A stretch of 43,772 nucleotides of DNA from CAWFFV01 sp963814985 (GTDB lineage: Bacteria > Chloroflexota > Ktedonobacteria > Ktedonobacterales > Ktedonobacteraceae): positions 1-43,772 of the forward strand of contig CAWFFV010000060.1 of the NCBI GenBank assembly GCA_963814985.1. Reading direction: 5' to 3'. The notes beneath the pieces were generated by a model that was not told the DNA's origin, made no database searches, and was given only the letters and a program-made list of their open reading frames with translations. Below are positions 28,057 to 37,386 of this stretch, one piece after another (within the stretch, counting starts at the first letter, position 1; every line of letters starts with the position of its first letter). Made by a program: the position numbers and the translations under genes.

Positions 28057-28657
28057 CTAATCATGCCCCGACTTATGCCCAAATTGCCATCCAACTGCAA
28101 ATGTGTGCAGGTTCTGCTCAGCGCATGTGGGCAAACGTTGTACAATTGCCGCCTCAACAATGGAACGAGGAAGTTGGGGTAGAGAACTACATAGAATCCC
28201 AAGCATAATCATATTAATCTGTGTCTCTTGTTGACTCTCTTCGGGAAGAAGTGAGAGGTGGAACGAAAACTGTGTGAACTCCATGCGCCTGTAATGCTTC
28301 CTCAATTTCTGTACAGGTTGGATAAGATTTCCTGGCTAAGCCGGCTGTGAGAGGGAGACGACGATAGGTATTGATGAAGGCTGTTGCACCTTTACGCGCA
28401 AGAGGGAGGGCACGTAATATCTCATTCATCTCCAAGGCTACCAAAAAATCTGCTTTGCCAGCCGGGATGGTTGCGCTGGCCGATGGACCCAGACGGACAT
28501 GACAGATACCGGACCCTCCCAGGCGTCCCAGACTGACGCGAGACAGGACTCGTACCTCTTCATCGGCTTGCTCTGCCGCCATTGCGAGCATTTCCATCAT
28601 GGTAAGTGCACCCTGTCCCCCGACACCTAGCAGAACGATATTGGTTGTTTGTGTCAT
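28057..28657 (-). CDS. iorB: Indolepyruvate:ferredoxin oxidoreductase, beta (gamma-domain) subunit (frame break near 28248)
   Basis: Small subunit of the thiamine-diphosphate enzyme that oxidises aryl-pyruvates (from Trp, Phe, Tyr) to aryl-acyl-CoA while reducing ferredoxin. The N-terminus IVLLGVGGQGALTMMEMLA is the family's Rossmann-like glycine motif; RVSLGRLGGSGICHVRLG and ADFLVALEMNEILRALP follow. One extra base near 28248 breaks the frame; beyond it comes LLPEESQQETQINMIMLGIL, matching the conserved N-M-x-M-L-G box, and the protein ends at 28057 with about 199 residues. ATG at 28657. It lies 61 bases downstream of iorA on the same strand, the standard order. Confidence 0.88.
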
Positions 28658-28718
28658 AATACAACTCTTTTCGGATGATATAAGATTCTGATCTTTTTTG
28701 CTAATTGAAACGCTTGTA

Positions 28719-30659
28719 TTATGAGTTGGTAACTGCTTTGATGGCGTCAAATGGGCAGGCGGCCGCACAGAGTCCACAGGCCACACAGGTTGCTGTATCA
28801 ATGGTGACGTGCGGTTTTCCCGTCTCAAGTGAGAATAGAACCGAAGGGCAACCGACCTTATGGTAACAGGGAGTCTCTTCGCAGCCCTGCCCGGCCATAC
28901 AAAGATCCTGATCTACCTGCACGGGATGTTCATGAATAAGTATGCCTCTATTTGTGCAAGGAGCTTCGGCTATGATCACCGAAACTCCTGGTTGCTGCAT
29001 AGCCTCCTGAAGAGTGTTGATCGTCTGCGAAAGATTATAGGGGTTGAGGCGCTGTATGTGAGCTACACCACAGCCGCGTGCAATCAGGGCAATATCAGCA
29101 CGACTACTTGTTTCACCATTGGCTCGCTGACCCGTACCGGCGCTAGGCTGCATACCGGTCATCGCAATTTTGCTATTGTCTAGAATAAGCAGTGTGAGGT
29201 TGACCCCTGATTGGACCGCATTGATTAGTCCGGCAACACCGTTATGATAGAATGTGCCATCACCCATCGCCGCCAGCACAGGTCGCTCGATCCCTGCATA
29301 CTTAAAACCCTGGGCAATGCCAATACTTGCCCCCATCGAAACTTCCGTCCAACAAGCATTCAGCGGTGCATTCATACCAATGATCGTACAGCCAATATCG
29401 CCCGTCGTAATGATCTCATCCTGTGAATAGCCGAGTTGCTCGATGGCACGGTTGAGCGCATAGTAGGTCATGCGGTGCGGACATCCTGGACAAAATTCCA
29501 GAGTGCGGGGAAGCGGCTCAAGAGCATACTCACCCTTATTTTTCTGGATAGTCGTGAAATCTGCGTCACTTGCGGAGGAGGCGTGGGAGATCAGTTCACT
29601 CACCCTTTTGATAGCCTCTTCTACCATTTCCTGTGAGTAATCACCCACACGTGGAAGGAGTCCTGTACGTTTCCCAAACACGTTAACAGAAAGGCCAGCC
29701 TCGGCAACCAGGGCCAGGACCTGAGTTTCCACAATGGGTTCCAATTCCTCCAGGATAAGTACATTGTCGACCAGACTCAAGAAATCACACAGCGCTTGTT
29801 GTGGCAATGGGTGCACAAGACCCAACTTCAGAATGGGAATGTCCGCCAGATGAGGGGATTGGCGTACCTCTTGCAGGTAGGTATAGCTGACCCCAGAGAC
29901 GATAATACCGAGTTGTTTTTTTTCGTCGTGCAACTGTGGAGGTACGGTAAAGACCAGATCTGTATATTGCCTCAAAAGTTCGCCAGCGAGGTTCAAGCGG
30001 GTAATAGCATCTGCATGTTGCTCAAGGCACCATTGAGGGACGGCCTTAGTAAATTTTGCCAGGTTGCGTCGAAATTCGGCGGGACGCTCCTGCATATGAT
30101 GTGCGATCTTACCTACCTTCATGGCTGTAATAGCGTTGGCAACGGCTGTCGTAGAGAGAAGCAGTACAGGAGTACCAGTTTGTTCTGAGACAGCAAAGGC
30201 CGTATGTGTCATACTGTAGGCTTCCTCTGGACTTGCTGGCATAAGAAGCGGTAGTGTAGCGAGCTGGGCGTAATGACGTGAATCTTGCTCAACCATGCCA
30301 TAGTAAGTACCAACATCATCAACGGCATAGATGACGAGTGCCCCGGTTACTCCACTATGTACAATGGAAAGCAGCGAATCCGCCATCACATTTATTCCGG
30401 ACATCTTCATCGTAACAAGGCTACGTTTACCTGCCCAGGCCGCGCCAGTTGCGACCTCAAGCGCAACTTTTTCATTAACGCTCCACTCTACTGCCATACC
30501 GTAGTGGTGAGCGATGGGAAGCAAGGCTGTGATAGTCTTTGTGCTGGGGTTACCGGGGTAGCCTGTCACCACACAAGTGCCAGCTTCAAGGGCTGCACGT
30601 GCAACTGCTTCGTCCCCAGTCAAAAAGAGTCGTTTACCGGGTGCTGTCAGAACATTCAC
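28719..30659 (-). CDS. iorA: Indolepyruvate:ferredoxin oxidoreductase, alpha subunit
   Basis: The 646-residue large subunit. The N-terminal pyrimidine domain has GYPGNPSTKTITALL and the Glu-containing EWSVNEKVALEVATGAAWAG. The diphosphate-binding domain has GDIGCTIIGMNAP and the thiamine-diphosphate motif GDGTFYHNG ... LLILDN. The C-terminus carries one standard 4Fe-4S motif (CVACGLCAAACPFDAI) and, before it, a second Cys group with unusual spacing (CMAGQGCEETPCYHKVGCP). The GTG at 30659 follows GGAGGAT. With iorB it makes the complete enzyme. The gene is divergent from the malate dehydrogenase gene; the 109-base space between them must hold both promoters. Confidence 0.93.
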   Translation of the reverse strand: MNVLTAPGKRLFLTGDEAVARAALEAGTCVVTGYPGNPSTKTITALLPIAHHYGMAVEWSVNEKVALEVATGAAWAGKRSLVTMKMSGINVMADSLLSIVHSGVTGALVIYAVDDVGTYYGMVEQDSRHYAQLATLPLLMPASPEEAYSMTHTAFAVSEQTGTPVLLLSTTAVANAITAMKVGKIAHHMQERPAEFRRNLAKFTKAVPQWCLEQHADAITRLNLAGELLRQYTDLVFTVPPQLHDEKKQLGIIVSGVSYTYLQEVRQSPHLADIPILKLGLVHPLPQQALCDFLSLVDNVLILEELEPIVETQVLALVAEAGLSVNVFGKRTGLLPRVGDYSQEMVEEAIKRVSELISHASSASDADFTTIQKNKGEYALEPLPRTLEFCPGCPHRMTYYALNRAIEQLGYSQDEIITTGDIGCTIIGMNAPLNACWTEVSMGASIGIAQGFKYAGIERPVLAAMGDGTFYHNGVAGLINAVQSGVNLTLLILDNSKIAMTGMQPSAGTGQRANGETSSRADIALIARGCGVAHIQRLNPYNLSQTINTLQEAMQQPGVSVIIAEAPCTNRGILIHEHPVQVDQDLCMAGQGCEETPCYHKVGCPSVLFSLETGKPHVTIDTATCVACGLCAAACPFDAIKAVTNS

Positions 30660-30768
30660 AAGTTATCCTCCGAAAATTGAAATGAATTGCCATGTTTGCC
30701 TCTTACAGCATACAATAGCCATAGGGCTGATAGCAGATACAATCAGGAAATATGAAAGGATAGATCAA

Positions 30769-31695
30769 TTGAGAAGTAAAATCACAGTTATTGGGGCAGG
30801 CTTTGTTGGTAGTACTCTTGTTCAGCGTTTGGCAGAACGAGACTATGCCGATGTGGTAATGTTTGACATTGTGCCCAATATGCCACAGGGTAAGGCTCTG
30901 GATATGCTCCAGGCTGGTCCAGTGCTAGGCTATGATTTATTGGTGGTTGGCACGAATGATTATGCTGATACCGCTGGTTCGGACATCGTAGTCGTAACCT
31001 CCGGTTTTCCACGTAAACCCGGCATGACGCGTGACGATCTTGTCAAGAAGAATCAAGAAATTATTTCCCAGGTGACAGAGCAGGTTGTCAAGTACTCGCC
31101 CAACAGCATCATGATTATGGTTACCAATCCGCTGGATGCGATGGCCCAGCTGGCATTTCACGTCAGTGGTTTCCCGCGTGAGCGTGTCATTGGCATGGCT
31201 GGCGTACTCGACACCTCGCGTTTCCGCACCTTTATTGCACAAGAGGTAGGAGCATCGGTACAGGATGTACAGGCTTATGTCCTGGGTGGACATGGTGATA
31301 CGATGGTACCACTTTCTCGTATGTGTACCGTAGCGGGTGTTCCTATCGCGCAATTGATTTCTGCGGAGCGTATTGAGCAAATTGTTCAGCGGACCCGTGA
31401 TGGTGGTGCAGAGATTGTGAAATTGTTGGGTACAGGAAGTGCCTATTTTGCGCCATCAGCCTCTGTACTCCAGATGGTGGACTCTATCTTGCTTGACAAG
31501 AAGATGATAATGCCCTGTGCGGTCCATCTCCAGGGTGAATATGGCATCCAGAACTTGTTTGTTGGTGTGCCCGTTAAACTTGGTGCTCAGGGTGTAGAAC
31601 AGGTTATAGAGGTTGAACTCAATGAGGGCGAGCGTGCGCTCCTCCAAAAATCCGCAAATGCCGTTAAAGAACTCATTCAGGTGATGGGGATCTAG
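30769..31695 (+). CDS. mdh: Malate dehydrogenase (LDH-like type)
   Basis: NAD-dependent malate/oxaloacetate interconversion. The NAD-binding motif ITVIGAGFVGST opens the protein, with the cofactor-selecting acidic residue in MFDIVP. The mobile loop FPRKPGMTRDDL carries the two arginines of malate dehydrogenases (lactate dehydrogenases have Gln at the first substrate-specific place). The MVTNPLD loop and the catalytic His in VLGGHGDTMVPL are present, as are the conserved C-terminal blocks. I chose TTG at 30769, preceded by AAAGGA, because it gives 308 residues and begins at the nucleotide-binding strand; the frame is open further upstream but without family sequence. A very strong terminator follows. 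Confidence 0.94.
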   Translation: MRSKITVIGAGFVGSTLVQRLAERDYADVVMFDIVPNMPQGKALDMLQAGPVLGYDLLVVGTNDYADTAGSDIVVVTSGFPRKPGMTRDDLVKKNQEIISQVTEQVVKYSPNSIMIMVTNPLDAMAQLAFHVSGFPRERVIGMAGVLDTSRFRTFIAQEVGASVQDVQAYVLGGHGDTMVPLSRMCTVAGVPIAQLISAERIEQIVQRTRDGGAEIVKLLGTGSAYFAPSASVLQMVDSILLDKKMIMPCAVHLQGEYGIQNLFVGVPVKLGAQGVEQVIEVELNEGERALLQKSANAVKELIQVMGI

Positions 31696-31712
31696 AACAG
31701 CACAATTCTTAC

Positions 31713-31766
31713 AGAAAGAGCCTTAAAAAGGGGTCAACTACCCCTTTTTAAGGCTCTTTCTTAGTC
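31713..31766. terminator. Strong bidirectional terminator after mdh
   Basis: A perfect 22-base stem (31713-31734 with 31740-31761) with a five-base loop CAACT. The upper stem is A/T-rich next to the loop and the lower part GAAAGAGCC. It lies between convergent mdh and rsmI and can end transcripts from both sides. Confidence 0.85.
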
Positions 31767-31883
31767 AGGCGTGAAATATTACCCATCTTTATTTAAGATA
31801 CTTTCTGCATATTATTCACCGGTTTTATATTGTAGTGAGTGTCTGTTATAAATATAAAATAATATGGTTATTTTACAAAAATA

Positions 31884-32579
31884 TCACTCTTCCACCTCTT
31901 CTCTTCTAGCTTCCTTCCCCATGCCCGCAATCACAATAATGAACTCCCCTTTGAGTTTTGAAGAGCCAGAAGTTTCTAGCAGTGTTGAGAGTGTTCCTCG
32001 TTCTACTTTTTCAAACATCTTGGTCAGGTCATTAGCAATAGCGGCTGGTCGATCACCGAAGACGGCAAGGGCATCTTGCAAGAAGCTTTCTAAGCGGTAG
32101 GGGCTTTCATAGAAAATAAGAGTATGAGGAGCATCTTTGTCGACTTCTAGAAACTTGCGTCTGCCTACAGATTTGCGTGGCGGGAAGCCACGGAAAGTAA
32201 AACTATGCACTGGAAGGCCTGAGAGAACCAGGGCCATCACAAATGCCGTTGGTCCTGGAATCATCGTAAACGCTACTTCGGCATTGATTGCCCGGCGTAC
32301 CAGCGTAAAACCAGGATCGGAGATACCAGGGGTACCAGCATCTGTGACGACTGCAATAGATTTGCCTTGCTTAAGTAGCTCCTCGATTCGTTCACCGGCC
32401 CGTTGCTCATTATGTTCATGGAATGCAATTTGTGGCTTTTGAATGTCGAAATGTTTGAGAAGCATCCCAGTTTTACGAGTATCCTCGCTGGCTACGAAGT
32501 CAACTGTACGCAATATCTCAAGAGCACGGAGCGTGATATCGTTTAAATTTCCTATCGGAGTAGCTACTAAATAGAGCAT
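31884..32579 (-). CDS. rsmI: 16S rRNA 2'-O-ribose C1402 methyltransferase
   Basis: RsmI methylates the ribose of C1402 of 16S rRNA in the decoding centre. The 231-residue protein starts MLYLVATPIGNLNDITLRAL, the family signature, followed by ASEDTRKTGMLLKHF, FHEHNE, VTDAGTPGISDPG (SAM-binding), IPGPTAF, GFPPRK and FYESPYR. The C-terminal accessory part ends in KGEFIIVIAG. The ATG overlaps the stop codon of the upstream acyl-CoA-synthetase-like gene by one base (TAATG), so the two are translationally coupled although unrelated in function. Confidence 0.94.
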   Translation of the reverse strand: MLYLVATPIGNLNDITLRALEILRTVDFVASEDTRKTGMLLKHFDIQKPQIAFHEHNEQRAGERIEELLKQGKSIAVVTDAGTPGISDPGFTLVRRAINAEVAFTMIPGPTAFVMALVLSGLPVHSFTFRGFPPRKSVGRRKFLEVDKDAPHTLIFYESPYRLESFLQDALAVFGDRPAAIANDLTKMFEKVERGTLSTLLETSGSSKLKGEFIIVIAGMGKEARREEVEE

Positions 32580-34147
32580 TAGTTTTCTTTTTTCCCCTTT
32601 CGCAGGTTGACTAATTGCGCGAGTACCTCTTGACGTTTAACTTTAAGTGTATGTGTGCGTGGGAAGTCTTGTTCGGGCCAGATAGTGAAACTTTTCACCT
32701 GTTGATGTGCGGCTAATTGTTTATTGGTTTGCTGGATAATCGTTTTGGCCTGAGTGGGATCATCAAGGAGAAGCACGGCATGAACTTCTGGTCCCTGATC
32801 CTCTTCCATCAATCCAACGATGATTGCATCTTTGATGCTCTCATATGACTGCAGGATGTTTTCGATATCTTCTGGAAAGACATTCATCCCATTGGCAAGC
32901 ACAATGAGATTTTTTTTCCGCCCCTTGAGATACAAATCGTTGTGTTTATCAAGATAGCCCAGATCGCCCGTATAGTACCAGCCGTTCTGGAATGCAGCAG
33001 CGGTAGCTTCAGGGTTTTCCCAGTAGCCGAGTGCGACGTTAGGACCACGGACAAGGATCTCTTTGTCGTCGGCAATGCGCACATCGACGCCAGGTAGTGG
33101 TTTCCCAACAGACTCCAGGTTGTGCTCATTTGATGGTGTTGCTGCAATGATCGGTGCACATTCAGTGGCTCCATAACCCTGTATGACGCGGAATCCCATA
33201 TCTTCCCAGCGTTGAGCCAGCTTCGGTGGTAGATAGGCCCCGCCGCTGACAAAGAAGCGAAAATGTCCACCGAAGCCTTGATGGATGGGGCGAAATAGAT
33301 AACGTCGTAGACGAAATGGAAGACGACCCGCAAGAGTATGGAGCGTCTCCCACTGCTTCACCTTTTTCTGACGACGTACTTCGCGCTCAATACCATTGAG
33401 GAAGAGGAGCAGTACCTGTGGGACCGAGACCATGCAAGTGACCTGTTGTGAGAAGAGCAACTTGCGCAGGTTTTCTGGTGCCAGGGTACGCGCATAAACG
33501 ATGCTGGCTCCTATATGGAGAATGGCGATTTCAATGGTCATCTCAAACATATGCGAAAGGGGGAGGATGGAAAGAGCACGATCCTCCGCCCTGATATCTA
33601 CTACCTTGACTGCTGTAGTTGCATTCGAGACGATGTTGCGGTGGCTAAGCATAACACCTTTAGGATGACCTGTTGTGCCTGATGTAAAGACAAGCTCGGC
33701 CAGATCGTCCTCACCGATGTCGGGCAGTTGTGTTGTATTGAGAGTGCCCTCGGGTAAAGCGTCAAGGTCAATGAGTGGGAGAGGTGGATGTTTGAGTCCT
33801 GTGTATTGCTTCTGAGTAGTGACCAGATATTTGGCTTCGGTTGTCTCGACAATACGTCCTAAGAAATCATCTTTAGTATTCACATCCAGTGGCACAACAA
33901 TCATACCAACCAGGAGTGCTCCAAAGTATGCCACGAGCCAATCGGAGCGGCTCGCGGACCAGATTATCAGGCGCTCCCCTTTGGCAACACCTTGTTGCTG
34001 AAGATATCCCGCAAAGGTCTGCACTCGCTCTTGCAAAGCGCTATAAGTGAGGAGAGACATCTTGCTCCCCTCAGAGGGTTCAATGAGTGCTGGACGATTC
34101 CCAAAGCGTTCAACAGAATTGGCAAACAATGAAGAAATAGTATTCAC
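32579..34147 (-). CDS. AMP-dependent synthetase/ligase (acyl-CoA synthetase-like)
   Basis: A 522-residue ANL-superfamily adenylate-forming enzyme, probably activating a fatty or other carboxylic acid to its CoA thioester. The P-loop-like motif is VFTSGTTGHPKGVMLSH, then the A5 region VIQGYGATECAPI, the A7 aspartate in YYTGDLGYLDK, the hinge GRKKNLIVLANGMNVFPEDI and a C-terminal catalytic lysine in TLKVKRQEVL. Membrane anchors and carrier domains are absent. The start ATG at 34147 gives a normal N-terminus (SLFANSVERFGNRPALIE). Substrate specificity cannot be told by eye. It is co-transcribed with rsmI. Confidence 0.9.
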   Translation of the reverse strand: MNTISSLFANSVERFGNRPALIEPSEGSKMSLLTYSALQERVQTFAGYLQQQGVAKGERLIIWSASRSDWLVAYFGALLVGMIVVPLDVNTKDDFLGRIVETTEAKYLVTTQKQYTGLKHPPLPLIDLDALPEGTLNTTQLPDIGEDDLAELVFTSGTTGHPKGVMLSHRNIVSNATTAVKVVDIRAEDRALSILPLSHMFEMTIEIAILHIGASIVYARTLAPENLRKLLFSQQVTCMVSVPQVLLLFLNGIEREVRRQKKVKQWETLHTLAGRLPFRLRRYLFRPIHQGFGGHFRFFVSGGAYLPPKLAQRWEDMGFRVIQGYGATECAPIIAATPSNEHNLESVGKPLPGVDVRIADDKEILVRGPNVALGYWENPEATAAAFQNGWYYTGDLGYLDKHNDLYLKGRKKNLIVLANGMNVFPEDIENILQSYESIKDAIIVGLMEEDQGPEVHAVLLLDDPTQAKTIIQQTNKQLAAHQQVKSFTIWPEQDFPRTHTLKVKRQEVLAQLVNLRKGKKEN

Positions 34148-34827
34148 ATCCTGGCCTTTCTGCGCTGGATAGCGACTATGCTCTCAGCGCTCTGCTTTGT
34201 CTGTTCTCAAGACGTACCGGTAGAAAACTACTCTTGACGAGTGTGCATTATAGTTTAGTTAAGCCATTTTGGCTAGGGTGTAGCACAAAGTCTGTTTTAT
34301 ACGTGTACATGTAATATGTGATATCCCAAAAAAAGGTGCACATACTTCTAAGATTGCTCTGAGAATCTTCAGATGATCTCATATCTCTGAACTTTTTACC
34401 TATATCTTATTCTGTATTTTAGTGCGGACATGCTATAATGGACAGTAACTTCATCTATAGGTGGTTGGTAAGGAAAAGTAATATAAATGTAAAATTGAGC
34501 GATTTTTTTAATGGAAAAATGGTCCAGGGGAATGCTCTGTATCGAAGAGAACGATTCTATAATATAAATTATGAAAAAAATATGAGAAAAGTACTATGGG
34601 TTGACTAGAATCATAGCGTATGATAAACTACAGAGGATGAAGTACTATCTAGCTAATTCCTACCTTGTGATGTCTGTGTCATTGTACAATGCCACTCTAT
34701 TACAAGAGTGTTACCCCAGCAAGTATGTGTGCATGTGACAAACGAGGACACGCTAGGTAAAATCCATTCCGTGTGCTGAAACATTGACCCAGAACGCCAA
34801 TCAAACTTTTTGAAAGGAAGTTGTTCT
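34148..34827. promoter_or_regulatory. Long AT-rich leader with a -10 block shared with the 40.26-kb region
   Basis: No gene is visible in this 680-base gap. At 34423-34449 the block TGCGGACATGCTATAATGG followed by ACAGTAA contains a perfect TATAAT (34434-34439) and matches the block at 40249-40275. A second candidate promoter, TTGACT followed after 17 bases by TAAACT, starts near 34599 and points to the XRE gene. Confidence 0.4.
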
Positions 34828-36211
34828 ATGCCATCCCTTGAGACTGCCAATGTAGGGAAGGCAGTTGCCGCAAGAGTCGGTACGAACATTCGTGAAGTAC
34901 GCACGAAGTTAGGTATGACTCAGGCTCAACTGGCTGCCCCTGAATTTTCCATCTCCTACATCTCAGCAATAGAGAGGGGAAAAATTCGTCCTTCCTTGAA
35001 AGCCCTCTCCATTCTGGCTCGTCGTCTGGACGTCCCCCTGACCTTCCTACTGGAAGGTTCACCGTCCGGTGCGGCTGAAGCTCGTGCGGTAGGCTATTCC
35101 CCCGCTGAATTCTGGTCCAGATCAGAAGATAGATGTTGATCTTCTTCAAGCTAATGTGCTTGTGCAACAGGGTGATTTCGGACACGCTGAGCAGCTGCTT
35201 ACCCCCATCCAGCCTGAGCGTATCACCACTGATCAAGTCTATCGCCTTTATCTCCTGCGTGGTCAGGTGCATTTAGGTGCTCATGAATATCAGGAAGCGG
35301 TCGTTGACCTTCGTGCTGCTGTCTCCCAGGGCGAGGCCCTCAACGATAGCGAGTATATTGAACGCGCTCGTAATCTCCTCGGCAAAGCCTACTTCTTGCT
35401 CTATAACTACACACTCGCTCTTGAGCATCATCTCCGTTGCAATTCTGCTGTTGAGAGTGAGCAAGTGGCTGATCCTGTCTTCTCCCTTGATGTCTTCAGT
35501 AATCTAGCCAATGACTACTTTAGACTGGGTGACCTGGAGAAATCTGTTACCTTCTACCATCGTGCTTTGGAAACACTCGCTACGATGAATCGCGATAGTA
35601 AGAGTTTTGCTCAAAAGTACATGGAGATCAGCCTTCGCTACAAGGCCGTTGGGAAAATCGCGATGGCCCGCGAATACGCAATGCGTAGTCTAGCAGTGTA
35701 TGAAATGAGAGACGAGCAAAGGCTTGTCGGTCTGACGCACCAGCGTTTAGGGAAAGCGCTGGAGAAACAGAGCGACCTGGATGGCGCTGAACAAGAATAC
35801 CGGCAAGCTATCGCCATTGAGCGAGAACTCAATGATGAAATCTCTGCCTCTATTTGTCACGCCGGTCTGGCTGAGTTATTGCTCAAACGAGGGCAGGCCC
35901 AGGGAGCTGAACAAGAGGCTCAGGAAGCTTTGCGTTTTGCTCGTTCGAGCAACGATCCTCAGACACAGGGCCAGGCACTGATCGCATTAGCACAAATTCG
36001 CCACCAGACGGGTGATTTTGTCGCTGCTGATCAACTCTTCACTCAGGCTTTGGAAATGCTGGATACTTCAAATGCCCATGAGATTGCTGCAAGTGCCTAC
36101 TTCCGTTTTGCCAACCTGTTGGAGGAGCGTGGAGAAGTACAGCGCAGTTTGACCGCTATCAAGAAAGCCTATGAGCACCAGCGACTGGGCAAGCGCGGTG
36201 ATCTCGAATAG
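34828..36211 (+). CDS. XRE-family regulator with TPR tail, paralogue 1 (frame break near 35118)
   Basis: A helix-turn-helix protein of about 460 residues. HTH: VGTNIREVRTKLGMTQAQLA, FSISYISAIERGKIRPSLKA. After the break near 35118 (one extra base; the frame resumes DQKIDVDLLQANVLVQQG), a long run of tetratricopeptide-like helices follows, for example VFSNLANDYFRLGDLEKSVTFYHRALETL and DGAEQEYRQAIAIERELND. I chose the ATG at 34828 because AAAGGAAG lies seven bases before it, not the TTG at 34810. Such XRE–TPR proteins are often controlled by peptide or protein binding to the TPR part; no peptide gene is seen next to it. A paralogue lies at 38715-40061 on the other strand. Confidence 0.85.
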
Positions 36212-36249
36212 GTACCATAGTGGTACTCGACATGCTTTGGGCATAATAA

Positions 36250-36316
36250 ATCCGCACTCCTACGTTTGATTCTACTACAAGGAATCATCTCTTTCGTAGC
36301 GAGTGCGGTTTCTTGT
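36250..36316 (+). terminator. Terminator after XRE–TPR paralogue 1
   Basis: CCGCACTC-CTACG near 36252 pairs with CGTAG-C-GAGTGCGG ending at 36308, with one bulge and a long loop, followed by TTTCTT. It lies 40 bases after the stop. Confidence 0.6.
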
Positions 36317-36454
36317 GTCCAATGCGTATTTGATGGATAAATTATTTTCGAGCTAACAGAGAAATTCCCATAACATGTAGCCGTCCCTTGGAGAAGGCCT
36401 GTAACAATATATATGGAGGCGCATGTTCCTGGGCATTTCGGAGGGCTTTCCCGC

Positions 36455-37360
36455 ATGCCATTCACAGCACACGACTTGAGGTATCACGCTGAACGAAGCT
36501 ACCCTTTGCTGTATGCCTATCTCCATCGGAATGCACAACGCTTTCTGGGGGCGCTCAAGTATGATGCGTTTGAGGTCGATACAGTGATCGGTCATGTCGT
36601 TGAGCAACTGGTACGCCTTGGTCTTTTCGGTGGAGGCGAGAAGACGCCGTTGACTGCTCTTGATCGTTTAACCGATGCGCAATTTTATACCTTCCTCAGT
36701 CGCAGTGTGCGCAATAAGGCCATTGATCGTTTGCGCAAAAGGCGTTTGCACATCAAGAATGCCACTGAACTGGAGGGACAAGAGGGAGCGGAGGGACAGG
36801 AGAGTCTCCTGGAAGATGCCGTTGAGTCATTTTGGGGATCTACACCGTTTTCCACACCAGAAGAGATTGTCGTTCATCTGGCTTCACAGCAGGAATTGCG
36901 CCATCTCTTGAAGCATTGTATTTTGGCCCTGGAGACTGCACCAAATCAACTCCAGGCCGTGATACAGGAGTTAAAAGAGCTTGGGGCCGAGGAATTGCTC
37001 TCTTATGTGATTGAAGAACTCAATCTCTCATTGCCTTCTTCTCTCGTACCCAATCCACATGTGAGCCAGCATAAAGATCATGCTCACAAGAAATTACGTC
37101 ACTGCCTACAACAACGAAGTACCAATTTGGCCGTTATGATAGCTTTGCGTTTGACACTGTATACGAGATTTTCTACTGGTATACAGGACTCTATAGTGAC
37201 GATACAAACCCTGGCGTACAATGATCTCTCTGAAGATGATGTACGGCTCGGTTTGAAGGAACTGGTAGCTGAAGGCTTACTCAATTGGCAGGGTGAAGAG
37301 AGTGTTCATCTCACTGTCACACAACTGAAGCGCTTATCACGTTTCTACAAAAAGGAGTAG
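36455..37360 (+). CDS. Divergent sigma-factor-like protein
   Basis: A 301-residue protein. The part around residues 75-105 (DAQFYTFLSRSVRNKAIDRLRKRR) resembles the end of sigma region 2 in ECF-type factors. A helical middle part and HAHKKLRHCLQQRSTNLAVM follow, then a winged-helix-like C-terminus (SEDDVRLGLKELVAEGLLNW). I do not see a clear region 4 motif, so this is a distant member at best. I chose the ATG at 36455, nine bases after GGAGGG; the upstream ATG at 36413 has no ribosome site. The gene after it encodes a protein with an anti-sigma-type zinc motif, which supports the reading. Alternative: another DNA-binding regulator with a sigma-like helix. Confidence 0.5.
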   Translation: MPFTAHDLRYHAERSYPLLYAYLHRNAQRFLGALKYDAFEVDTVIGHVVEQLVRLGLFGGGEKTPLTALDRLTDAQFYTFLSRSVRNKAIDRLRKRRLHIKNATELEGQEGAEGQESLLEDAVESFWGSTPFSTPEEIVVHLASQQELRHLLKHCILALETAPNQLQAVIQELKELGAEELLSYVIEELNLSLPSSLVPNPHVSQHKDHAHKKLRHCLQQRSTNLAVMIALRLTLYTRFSTGIQDSIVTIQTLAYNDLSEDDVRLGLKELVAEGLLNWQGEESVHLTVTQLKRLSRFYKKE

Positions 37361-37386
37361 CTATCCAGACTCGAGAGGAGACAAAC

